Shown piece after piece: positions 34,324-41,349 of a DNA stretch of 64,000 bases (its first letter is position 1; the number at the start of each line of letters is the position of its first letter). Origin of the DNA: Streptomyces aculeolatus (GTDB lineage Bacteria; Actinomycetota; Actinomycetes; Streptomycetales; Streptomycetaceae); NCBI RefSeq assembly GCF_020400605.1, contig NZ_JAINRD010000028.1:1-64000 (forward strand), given 5' to 3'. The notes under the pieces are model-generated. The model saw nothing but the letters and a program-made list of their open reading frames with translations. It was not told the DNA's origin and did not search any database. The position numbers were made by a program, and so were the translations under genes.

Positions 34324-35607
34324 GTGCCGTCCATCGACGTCGTCGTAGCCCGAGAGATTCTCGACTCCCGCGGCAACCCCACGGTCGAGGTCGAGGTCGG
34401 CCTCGACGACGGCAGCACCGGCCGTGCTGCCGTCCCGTCCGGCGCCTCCACCGGCGCCTTCGAGGCCCTGGAGCTGCGCGACGGGGACAAGGCCCGCTAC
34501 GGCGGGAAGGGCGTCGAGAAGGCCGTGCTCGCCGTCATCGAGCAGATCGGCCCCGAGCTCGTCGGCTACGACGCCACCGAGCAGCGCCTCATCGACCAGG
34601 CGATGTTCGACCTCGACGCCACCCCGGACAAGTCGTCGCTCGGCGCCAACGCCATCCTCGGCGTCTCGCTCGCCGTCGCGCACGCCGCCTCCGAGGCGTC
34701 CGACCTGCCGCTCTTCCGCTACCTGGGCGGCCCCAACGCGCACGTGCTGCCCGTGCCGATGATGAACATCCTCAACGGCGGCAGCCACGCGGACTCCAAC
34801 GTCGACATCCAGGAGTTCATGATCGCGCCGATCGGCGCCGAGTCGTTCTCCGAGGCCGTCCGCTGCGGCGCGGAGATCTACCACCAGCTCAAGTCCGTCC
34901 TCAAGGAGCGCGGCCTGTCCACCGGCCTCGGCGACGAGGGCGGCTTCGCGCCGAACCTCGACTCCAACCGGGACGCCCTGGACCTCATCATCGAGGCGAT
35001 CCAGAAGGCCGGTTACACCGCCGGGCAGGACGTCGCCCTCGCGCTCGACGTCGCCGCCTCGGAGTTCTACAAGGACGGCGTCTACGTCTTCGAGGGCAAG
35101 AGCCGCTCCGCCGCCGAGATGACCGAGTACTACGAGCAGCTCGTCGCGGACTACCCGCTGGTGTCCATCGAGGACCCGCTGTTCGAGGACGACTGGGCCG
35201 GCTGGCACGTGCTGACCGAGCGCCTCGGCGACAAGGTCCAGATCGTCGGCGACGACCTCTTCGTCACCAACCCCGAGCGGCTGCAGCGCGGCATCGACGA
35301 GGGCTCGGCCAACGCGCTGCTCGTCAAGGTCAACCAGATCGGCTCGCTCACCGAGACCCTGGACGCCGTCGAGCTGGCCCAGCGCAACGGCTTCAAGTGC
35401 ATGATGTCCCACCGCTCCGGCGAGACCGAGGACGTCACCATCGCCGACCTGGCCGTCGCCACCAACTGCGGCCAGATCAAGACCGGCGCCCCGGCGCGCT
35501 CCGAGCGGGTCGCCAAGTACAACCAGCTGCTGCGCATCGAGGAGATCCTCGACGACGCCGCCGAGTACGCGGGCCGCAGCGCCTTCCCCCGCTACAAGAA
35601 CGGCTGA
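34324..35607 (+). CDS. eno: Enolase
   Basis: A 427-aa glycolytic enzyme (2-phosphoglycerate to phosphoenolpyruvate). It opens PSIDVVVAREILDSRGNPTVEVEV, has the substrate-loop SGASTGAFEALELRDG, metal ligands in VALALDVAAS, SIEDPL and IVGDDLFVTN, the catalytic Lys in LLVKVNQIG and the SHRSGETED signature. Full length. The GTG start has GAAGGAG. Moonlighting as part of the degradosome is known elsewhere but not shown here. A hairpin separates it from divIC. Confidence 0.98.
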   Translation: MPSIDVVVAREILDSRGNPTVEVEVGLDDGSTGRAAVPSGASTGAFEALELRDGDKARYGGKGVEKAVLAVIEQIGPELVGYDATEQRLIDQAMFDLDATPDKSSLGANAILGVSLAVAHAASEASDLPLFRYLGGPNAHVLPVPMMNILNGGSHADSNVDIQEFMIAPIGAESFSEAVRCGAEIYHQLKSVLKERGLSTGLGDEGGFAPNLDSNRDALDLIIEAIQKAGYTAGQDVALALDVAASEFYKDGVYVFEGKSRSAAEMTEYYEQLVADYPLVSIEDPLFEDDWAGWHVLTERLGDKVQIVGDDLFVTNPERLQRGIDEGSANALLVKVNQIGSLTETLDAVELAQRNGFKCMMSHRSGETEDVTIADLAVATNCGQIKTGAPARSERVAKYNQLLRIEEILDDAAEYAGRSAFPRYKNG

Positions 35608-35616
35608 GGCGCCCGG

Positions 35617-35690
35617 CCCGTACGGCACCGGGTGCGGCAGCGCGAACCCGTACGGCAGCACGAACCCGTACGGCACCGCGACCGTACGAC
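35617..35690 (+). repeat. CCCGTACGGCA minisatellite between eno and divIC
   Basis: Two adjacent 18-bp units, GAACCCGTACGGCAGCAC (35644-35661) and GAACCCGTACGGCACCGC (35662-35679), with partial copies on both sides (35617-35631 and 35680-35690). Related CGTACGG clusters occur elsewhere in the window. Confidence 0.65.
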
Positions 35691-35710
35691 ATCGGCGTCG
35701 GACGCACCCC

Positions 35711-35746
35711 GGCCCCGGCCGCACCGCGTAAGGTGCGACCGGGGCC
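35711..35746 (+). terminator. Hairpin after eno
   Basis: GGCCCCGG (35711-35718) pairs with CCGGGGCC (35739-35746), and inside it GCACC (35721-35725) with GGTGC (35732-35736). Stable two-segment stem about 105 nt after the eno stop. Confidence 0.7.
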
Positions 35747-35782
35747 GACCACCGCATGCCGCCCGGGGAGGACGCGACGCAC

Positions 35783-36250
35783 ATGGCCAGGGAGCGCTTC
35801 TCCACCACCACCCGGCTCAAGCTGCTCGGCGAGCAGGCCGTCAGCCGGGTCTCGGAGCGCGTCTACCGCGCCCGCCCGCCGCGGCGCAGCCGGCTGACGG
35901 GGCGGGCCGCGGTGCTCGCGCTCGTCGTCTGCTCGCTGGTGGTGGCGCTCGCGTACCCGCTGCGCCAGTACATCGCCCAGCGCGCCGAGGTCGCCGAGCT
36001 GGAGCGGGAGAAGGCCCAGGCCGAGCAGCGGGTGGAGGACCTGCGGGACGAGAAGGCGCGCTGGGACGACCCGGAGTACGTGCGCCGCCAGGCCCGCGAG
36101 CACCTGCACTACGTGCTGCCCGGTGAGACCGGCTACCTGATGCGCGACGGCACCGGCTCCGCCCGCTCCGGCGAGGCCGGCGAGGCCGTGGACCGGCCGT
36201 GGTACGAGAACCTGTGGGACGGCCTGGACGCAGCAGACGGCCAGCGCTGA
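35783..36250 (+). CDS. divIC: Septum formation initiator, DivIC/FtsB family
   Basis: A 155-aa bitopic membrane protein. A basic cytosolic N-terminus (about 50 residues) precedes one transmembrane helix (AAVLALVVCSLVVALAYPL), then a coiled coil (RAEVAELEREKAQAEQRVEDLRDEKARWDDP) and the conserved YVRRQAREHLHYVLPGE block. It takes part in the FtsL/FtsQ divisome complex; in Streptomyces divIC matters for sporulation septation. I chose ATG 35783 with GGGGAGG upstream; ATG 35756 is the alternative. Gene order eno-divIC-DUF501-ppx is conserved in actinobacteria. Confidence 0.9.
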   Translation: MARERFSTTTRLKLLGEQAVSRVSERVYRARPPRRSRLTGRAAVLALVVCSLVVALAYPLRQYIAQRAEVAELEREKAQAEQRVEDLRDEKARWDDPEYVRRQAREHLHYVLPGETGYLMRDGTGSARSGEAGEAVDRPWYENLWDGLDAADGQR

Positions 36251-36296
36251 GGAGACGCGCGGGAAGCCCCGCCCGCCACCGGCTGATCGAGGAGAG

Positions 36297-36824
36297 ATGG
36301 ACAAGCCCCCGCCGCCCACCGAGCACGCCCCCGCCACCGCGGCGGACGCCGCCGCCGTGGCCGCGCAGCTCGGCCGCGCCCCGCGCGGCCTGCGCGCCGT
36401 GGCGCACCGCTGCCCGTGCGGCAACCCCGATGTCGTCGAGACGTCCCCGCGGCTGCCCGACGGCACGCCGTTCCCGACGCTGTACTACCTGACGTGCCCG
36501 CGGGCGAACTCCGCGATCGGCACGCTGGAGGCGAACGGCGTGATGAAGGAGATGACGGCCCGGCTGGCTGCGGACCCGGAGCTGGCGGCGGCGTACCGCG
36601 CGGCCCACGAGGCCTACGTCGCCCGCCGCGACGCGATCGCCGAACTGCCCGGCTTCCCGAGCGCGGGCGGGATGCCGGACCGGGTGAAGTGCCTGCACGT
36701 GCTGGTCGCGCACGCGCTGGCGGCGGGCCCCGGGGTGAACCCGCTGGGGGACGAGGCGCTGGCGATGCTGCCGGAGTGGTGGGCGAAGGGACCGTGCGTG
36801 ACGACCGGGGAGGCCGCGGAATGA
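36297..36824 (+). CDS. DUF501 protein
   Basis: A 175-aa cytosolic protein of the DUF501 family, strictly found beside eno/divIC and ppx in actinobacteria. The conserved block is VAHRCPCGNPDVVETSPRLP plus FPTLYYLTCPRANSAIGTLEANG, with Cys residues that may bind metal; the end ...PDRVKCLHVLVAHALAAG is also typical. Function unknown. GAGGAG lies only 2 nt before the ATG. The stop overlaps the ppx start (ATGA), so the two are translationally coupled. Confidence 0.9.
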   Translation: MDKPPPPTEHAPATAADAAAVAAQLGRAPRGLRAVAHRCPCGNPDVVETSPRLPDGTPFPTLYYLTCPRANSAIGTLEANGVMKEMTARLAADPELAAAYRAAHEAYVARRDAIAELPGFPSAGGMPDRVKCLHVLVAHALAAGPGVNPLGDEALAMLPEWWAKGPCVTTGEAAE

Positions 36825-37759
36825 CCCGAGTGGCAGCAGTGGACTGCGGTACGAACTCCATCCGCCTGCTGGTCGCGGACGTCGACGCGGCCACCGGCGA
36901 ACTGAAGGACCTGGACCGCCGGATGGAGATCGTCCGGCTCGGCCAGGGCGTGGACCGCACGGGCCGGCTGGCGCCGGAGGCGCTGGAGCGCACCTTCGAC
37001 GCCTGCCGCCGGTACGCGGCGATCATCGAGCGCCTGGGCGCGGTCGGCACCCGGTTCGTCGCCACGTCGGCGTCCCGCGACGCCGAGAACCGCGCGGACT
37101 TCGTCCGCGGCGTGGAGGAGATCCTCGGCGTCCGCCCGGAGGTCATCACCGGCGACGAGGAGGCCGCGCTGTCCTTCACGGGTGCCACGAAGGAACTGTC
37201 CGGCCGGCTGCCGGGCCCGTACCTGGTGGTCGACATCGGCGGCGGCTCGACGGAGTTCGTCGCGGGCACGGCCGAGGTCGAGGCCTCCCGGTCGGTCGAC
37301 ATCGGCTGCGTACGCCTCACCGAACGCCACCACTTCGCCGACCCCCCGACCCCGGAGCAGATCGCGGCGGCGAGGGCCGACATCGCCGCGGCCCTGGACA
37401 CGGCGGAAGCCACGGTCCCGCTCCGCGACACCACCACCCTGGTCGGCCTCGCCGGCTCGGTCACCACGGTCGCGGGCATCGCCCTGGACCTCCCCGCCTA
37501 CGACACGGCGGCCCTGCACCACACCCGCGTCCCGGTGGCCCGCATCCGCGAGATCACCGACTCCCTCCTCAAGGCGACCCACGAACAACGCGCCGCGATC
37601 CCGGTCATGCACCCGGGCCGCGTCGACGTGATCGCGGCGGGAGCGCTGGTCCTGCTGGCGGTGATGGAACGCACGGGCGCCCCGGAGGTGGTCGTCAGCG
37701 AACACGACATCCTGGACGGCATCGCCTGGCGGCTAGCTGCACCCGGCCAGGGCCGCTGA
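36821..37759 (+). CDS. ppx: Exopolyphosphatase (Ppx/GppA family)
   Basis: A 312-aa actin-fold phosphatase that removes phosphate from polyphosphate and/or pppGpp. Phosphate-1 loop VAAVDCGTNSIRLLVADV at the start, phosphate-2 IDIGGGSTEF (VVDIGGGSTEFV) in the middle and GLAGSVTTVAGI. This is the short form without the C-terminal HD-like domain, normal for the actinobacterial copy. Starts at 36821 within the DUF501 stop codon. It is the last core gene before the accessory module. Confidence 0.93.
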   Translation: MTRVAAVDCGTNSIRLLVADVDAATGELKDLDRRMEIVRLGQGVDRTGRLAPEALERTFDACRRYAAIIERLGAVGTRFVATSASRDAENRADFVRGVEEILGVRPEVITGDEEAALSFTGATKELSGRLPGPYLVVDIGGGSTEFVAGTAEVEASRSVDIGCVRLTERHHFADPPTPEQIAAARADIAAALDTAEATVPLRDTTTLVGLAGSVTTVAGIALDLPAYDTAALHHTRVPVARIREITDSLLKATHEQRAAIPVMHPGRVDVIAAGALVLLAVMERTGAPEVVVSEHDILDGIAWRLAAPGQGR

Positions 37760-37808
37760 CCTGCTCTCACACACATCGGGCCCTACCCGTCCTGCGGGCT
37801 CACTGTGC

Positions 37809-38165
37809 TCACGTCCCGATGAGTTCGATACAGATGGCAAGGGCGCCGAGAGCTTCCTTTTCGGGGCCGTAGATGCTCCGGATGTTCGCGAGCTGCTGCT
37901 CGCGCGAGGAAGTCGGGTTGACGTTCTCCGGGCCCTCGCCGTCGAGCAGCGCCTCGAAGTTCGGGTATTCGGTGACCCGGGTGACCCGTACGTCGACGGT
38001 TTCCTCGGTGCCTTTGATCCGGAAACGGATGACGTCGCCCGCGGCGAGGTCGGCGAGGCGCGGATACTTGACCCGGACCTCAGTCGACTTCCTGCCTTCG
38101 GCGACGAGATCGAAGTACCGACGGTAGAGATTCAGCTCGTGAACACGGGCCGTGGTTCCGGTCAT
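37809..38165 (-). CDS. ASCH-domain protein
   Basis: A 118-aa protein of the ASCH (ASC-1 homology) fold: LNLYRRYFDLVAEGRKSTEVRVKYP holds the F-x-x-I/V-x-x-G-x-K-(S/T)-x-E-x-R signature; LAAGDVIRFRI follows. ASCH domains bind RNA or nucleosides; E. coli YqfB hydrolyses N4-acetylcytidine. Its ATG overlaps the stop of the synthetase-like gene (ATGA), so it is made together with it. Both are part of the accessory module between ppx and ndh. Confidence 0.87.
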   Translation of the reverse strand: MTGTTARVHELNLYRRYFDLVAEGRKSTEVRVKYPRLADLAAGDVIRFRIKGTEETVDVRVTRVTEYPNFEALLDGEGPENVNPTSSREQQLANIRSIYGPEKEALGALAICIELIGT

Positions 38166-39280
38166 GGGGTGGGAAGGCTCCTGGTCGTTGGTGCGGTCAT
38201 CATCCGGCCGACTTCGCCGGCCGAGTACGAACGGAAGAAGTGCCTCGGGTCGGAGAGCACGATCTCGGTCATGCCGAGCAGGCGCTCGACGTAGTCGGCG
38301 ACCGTGCCGGGCCATTCTCGGGTGTCGAGCATCCAAGGCGCGGCACCGTCCGGCAAGGGCGCGTGCCCTTCTCGGATGAGGGACTTGGACAGCTTGGCCC
38401 CGGTGTCCGTGACGACCTGCGGGCAGAACAGGCGGGCGGGAAACTGCTGCGGGGCGAGGCCGACGGCCTGTAGGGCGCCGTCGACGAGGTGCGAGCCGAA
38501 CACCCAATCGCCGCCCTTGACCATCACGTGGAGCGTGCCGCTGTACTTGTCGCCGAGGGACAGCTCTTTCACGAGGTTCCGGTAGAGGGTGGCGAGGTCG
38601 AGGTATCCCTCGCCGCTGTCTGGCGCGACGGTGACCTCGTACGTGCCGTGGTGCAGGCACTCGGCCGTAACGGTGGCGTGGTCGCGGCTGCTGTCCCGTA
38701 CGCGGGTGCGCTGGGCGTACTTTTCGGACCAGCCGCACCCCGGCGAGGGGCACGGTACGCGGAGGTGGGCGACGCCGGCCGAAGGGGCGAGCCACCAGCG
38801 GGCCGCGTCCATGCGGGGCAGGACGCGCAGCCACGTGCGCCGGAAGTGCTGGGTGGCCTGCTGCTCGCTGTAAGTCTCGACGGCGTACGGCACGGCCAGG
38901 CGCTCGGATAGGGCAGCGAATAAGGGGTGGTACAGGGTGTCGATCTGCTGAGCGATGGCCTGGTGGCCGAGGGCGTGCGCGTAGGTGCGCATGAACAGGT
39001 GACCGGTCGATTGGTCCGTGACGATGGTGTGGGGGGCGTTGTCCAGTGCGGCGAACCGCACCTCGACGGGCACGCCGAACTTCTCGCGTACGCGTGCCGC
39101 CGTGGCGAAGGCGAGGGACTGGACGAGCGAGGTGCCGATATGCGGCGCCCCGTTGATCTGCGTCCCGACGACGAACACGATTCGCTCGGGTGTCGTGTCA
39201 CGGACGCGAGGCGTGAGCACGTCCTGAGCGTGTGAAAGCGCGTTGGCCAGGACGGTGTTCGGCGATACCGGGGTGCTCAC
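38162..39280 (-). CDS. Stand-alone class I aminoacyl-tRNA-synthetase-like protein
   Basis: A 372-aa protein with both class I signature motifs: HIGH-like GAPHIGTSL (H47, G49) and KMSKS-like GAKLSKSL (residues 296-300). A probable zinc site lies between (C177, C182, C208, H210). The layout suggests the class I lysyl-tRNA synthetase fold, but the C-terminal anticodon-binding domain is missing (LysRS-I is about 500-580 aa). It may charge a small molecule, carrier or special RNA, as the CysRS-like MshC does in mycothiol synthesis. The AGGAGG ribosome site before GTG 39280 is strong. Codon 120 is TTA, so translation should depend on bldA. Coupled to the ASCH gene. Confidence 0.8.
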   Translation of the reverse strand: MSTPVSPNTVLANALSHAQDVLTPRVRDTTPERIVFVVGTQINGAPHIGTSLVQSLAFATAARVREKFGVPVEVRFAALDNAPHTIVTDQSTGHLFMRTYAHALGHQAIAQQIDTLYHPLFAALSERLAVPYAVETYSEQQATQHFRRTWLRVLPRMDAARWWLAPSAGVAHLRVPCPSPGCGWSEKYAQRTRVRDSSRDHATVTAECLHHGTYEVTVAPDSGEGYLDLATLYRNLVKELSLGDKYSGTLHVMVKGGDWVFGSHLVDGALQAVGLAPQQFPARLFCPQVVTDTGAKLSKSLIREGHAPLPDGAAPWMLDTREWPGTVADYVERLLGMTEIVLSDPRHFFRSYSAGEVGRMMTAPTTRSLPTP

Positions 39281-39321
39281 ACTTCCTCCTAGGCTGAGTG
39301 GCCAGGACGATGCCGCGTGCG

Positions 39322-39468
39322 CTAGCGCGCTGCGTTCGTGGCAAGTTCGGAGACGCACACGCGGATGTCGTCCGCCTGCTCGGGAGCGCATCCGTTGATG
39401 CAGCCCGCCACGAATGTCCGCGCGTGGCCGACGGCTGCGGCGCTGCGAGGGAACGAACGCGATTTCAC
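39322..39468 (-). pseudogene. Truncated GHKL (anti-sigma-like) ATPase fragment
   Basis: A 48-codon frame starting at GTG 39468 encodes SRSFPRSAAAVGHARTFVA ... QADDIRVCVSELATNAAR and a TAG. This is the N-terminus of the RsbW/HATPase_c_2 proteins that are very common in Streptomyces, including the N-box E-L-x-T-N-A, and it stops right after that box. The G1/G2 ATP-binding boxes are absent. Either a decayed partner gene of the module or a leader peptide; decay is more likely. Confidence 0.6.
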
Positions 39469-39522
39469 GTCTGGTCACATCCTCGGGCGTGTGGGCGCAC
39501 CGGCGGCGCCCTGACAGTCGCT

Positions 39523-39595
39523 GTCCTAGGACTGCAAGTCGATTGAGCAAGACTGTGGCACGTAGTCCTAGGACAGTCAACAGTCCTAGGACTGT
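39523..39595. promoter_or_regulatory. Triple GTCCTAGGAC operator between divergent module arms
   Basis: GTCCTAGGAC occurs at 39523-39532, 39565-39574 and 39583-39592; the last extends to a perfect 16-bp palindrome ACAGTCCTAGGACTGT (39580-39595). Centre-to-centre distances are 42 and 18 bp. They lie between the synthetase-like operon and the gntR-type gene, so the GntR protein probably binds them to control both arms. Confidence 0.75.
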
Positions 39596-39626
39596 GATTC
39601 ACTGTTGCTGTCGAGAGGAGTGCTGC

Positions 39627-40421
39627 ATGGCGCCCAAGTGGCGGGAGCTGGCGGACCGGCTGGCCGAGCAGATCAGGAGCGGCGAGTACATGCCAGGCTC
39701 CCAGTTGCCGCAGATCAGGGACCTGGTGGAAGCGGGGGAGGGCTCGAAGTCCACGGTCCACGCGGCCTTCAAGGCGTTGGAAGCGGAAGGGCTTGTCACC
39801 TCGTCGCGTGGACACGGCACGGTCGTCCGCGAGCGGATCCCGCTCAAGCGGCTCGGCATCGCGCGATACGACAAGGCCAAGTGGCGCGACGGCGATGAAG
39901 TCGCGTTCATCGCGGATCGCGTGGCGTCCGGGCGTCCGTACGACCGAAACGAACAGACGCAGACCATCAGCCGCGTACCGGCACCGGCCGCCGTCGCTCA
40001 GGCGCACGGCCTGCCGGAAGGCGCAGAGGTCTACAAACGTGCGCGGGTGGTCAAGGAAGGCTCCCAGCCCACACACACGCTGACCAGCTTCTACCGTCCT
40101 GAGCACGTCGAAGGGACCCGCCTCGTCGATCCGGCGCCGGGGCCCGCCGGTCGGGGCGGGGGCTTCCGCGTCCTGTATGACGCCGGGTACGAGATCGACC
40201 ACATGCAGGAGACGCTGTTCGCACGCATCCCCACGGTGGAGGAAGCCCAACTCCTCCGGCTCGCTCCGGGCGAGTGGGTGGTGGAGCTGCATCGGACGAC
40301 CTGCACGGCTGACGGCACCGTGGTGGAGTTCGCGATCGGCGTTCATGCTGCGACGCGCTTCGCGTGGACCTATGACTTCAAGGTCCCCGACTCGGCGAAC
40401 GCGGAGGGTGGGAGCACGTGA
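39627..40421 (+). CDS. GntR/UTRA (HutC-type) transcriptional regulator
   Basis: A 264-aa regulator. The N-terminal winged helix (KWRELADRLAEQIRSGEYMPGSQLPQIRDLVE ... STVHAAFKALEAEGLV) is GntR-type; the C-terminal UTRA ligand domain includes LDPAPGPAGR-like and ETLFARIPTVEEAQLLRLAPGEWVVELHRTT. The ligand is unknown. ATG 39627 has GAGGAG 6 nt upstream. The triple operator lies directly in front, so autoregulation is expected. Its stop overlaps the ydcF-like start (GTGA). Confidence 0.88.
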   Translation: MAPKWRELADRLAEQIRSGEYMPGSQLPQIRDLVEAGEGSKSTVHAAFKALEAEGLVTSSRGHGTVVRERIPLKRLGIARYDKAKWRDGDEVAFIADRVASGRPYDRNEQTQTISRVPAPAAVAQAHGLPEGAEVYKRARVVKEGSQPTHTLTSFYRPEHVEGTRLVDPAPGPAGRGGGFRVLYDAGYEIDHMQETLFARIPTVEEAQLLRLAPGEWVVELHRTTCTADGTVVEFAIGVHAATRFAWTYDFKVPDSANAEGGST

Positions 40422-41080
40422 TCTCCGTGCAGGTATGGGCCGATGCGCAGCGGGTCTGGGACTTTCAGCAGATGGGCCATGAGCCGCGTCCGTGTTCTGT
40501 TGCGATCGGGCTGGGCAGCCACGACCTCGGTGTCGCGGACACCACCGCCGATCTCTACCACCGGGGCATGGTGCCGCTGATCGTCTTCACCGGGGCGACC
40601 AGCCGCACCACACGCGACCGCATGCCGCGGGGGGAGGCCGAGCACTACCGGGAGCGGGCCGTGGAGCTGGGGGTGCCGGCCGGTGCGATCCTCGTCGAGC
40701 CGCGGGCCCGGAACACCGGGGAGAACATCCGCTTCTCCCGCGCGCTGCTCGAAGAGCGGGGTGTCCCGGTCTCGTCCGTCCTGCTGATCAGCAAGCCGTA
40801 CGAGGAACGGCGGGCCCACGCGACCGCGTGCAAGCTGTGGCCCGAAGCCCAGTGGGTCAGCGCGTCCGCGCCCACGACCCTGGCCGGGTATGTCGACTCC
40901 ATCGGGGACGCGGGCCTGGTGCTGGACATGCTGGTCGGGGCGCAGCAGCGGCTCATGGTCTACCCGCAGCGGGGATTCATGATCGAACAGCACGTCCCGG
41001 ACGACGTGGCCGCAGCGTACGAGCGGCTCCGCGGCGCCGGTTTCGCGGGGCGGCTCGTGCCGGGCGAGGCAAGTTCGTGA
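40418..41080 (+). CDS. YdcF/DUF218 family protein
   Basis: A 220-aa Rossmann-like protein of the DUF218 family (YdcF/SanA/ElyC). The conserved sequence is visible: AIGLGSHDLGVADTTADLYHRG, VFTGATSRTT, GEAEHYRERAVELGVPAGAILVEPRARNTGENI, and VLLISKPYEERRA. E. coli YdcF binds SAM; SanA/ElyC act on envelope. Here there is no membrane helix, so it is cytosolic. Coupled to the GntR gene by a 4-nt overlap. Confidence 0.88.
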   Translation: MISVQVWADAQRVWDFQQMGHEPRPCSVAIGLGSHDLGVADTTADLYHRGMVPLIVFTGATSRTTRDRMPRGEAEHYRERAVELGVPAGAILVEPRARNTGENIRFSRALLEERGVPVSSVLLISKPYEERRAHATACKLWPEAQWVSASAPTTLAGYVDSIGDAGLVLDMLVGAQQRLMVYPQRGFMIEQHVPDDVAAAYERLRGAGFAGRLVPGEASS

Positions 41081-41157
41081 AGTTATTCACATGCTTCGGG
41101 CGAGTATTTGGCCCTCTTGCTCGGATCCTGGACTCCGCCGCGCCCAGCGGGCTGTGA
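41077..41157 (+). CDS. Possible 26-aa ORF coupled to the ydcF-like gene
   Basis: GTG 41077 overlaps the ydcF-like stop as GTGA, the same coupling used elsewhere in the module, and GAGG lies 7 nt upstream. The frame has a TTA third codon and ends at 41157. The product (KLFTCFGRVFGPLARIL...) could be an amphipathic peptide. Short and without homologues I know, so this may be chance. Confidence 0.25.
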   Translation: MKLFTCFGRVFGPLARILDSAAPSGL

Positions 41158-41298
41158 CGGGCGCTTTGCGTCAGAGTGACATCTGTGCGTCACGGCCTCG
41201 AAACCGCAGCTCAGCGGCCTGGCGGCAGAAAGCGCACGGTGGCCCGTGGCGAGCGCAAAAGATGTGGCGGCGCAGTGTAGCATCACCGGGGGTGGAGC

Positions 41299-41316
41299 TT
41301 GTGAACCCCCTCACGA
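41299..41316 (+). promoter_or_regulatory. Rex-like operator upstream of ndh
   Basis: TTGTGAACCCCCTCACGA matches the Rex site TTGTGAA-N4-TTCACAA perfectly on the left and 5/7 on the right. It lies 34 bp upstream of the ndh start. In S. coelicolor the NADH sensor Rex controls respiratory genes; ndh is in the regulon as I remember it. Confidence 0.55.
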
Positions 41317-41349
41317 GCACCCCTCCCGTACCGGGGGGATACTCGAATC

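Noticed and set aside
39281..39520. T-box riboswitch in the leader of the synthetase-like operon
   Set aside because: I looked for the T-box core sequence and a terminator/antiterminator pair and found neither; the leader is occupied by the GHKL fragment.
41161..41298. Possible gene between the ydcF-like gene and ndh
   Set aside because: Frames are short, lack ribosome sites and look like promoter sequence for ndh.
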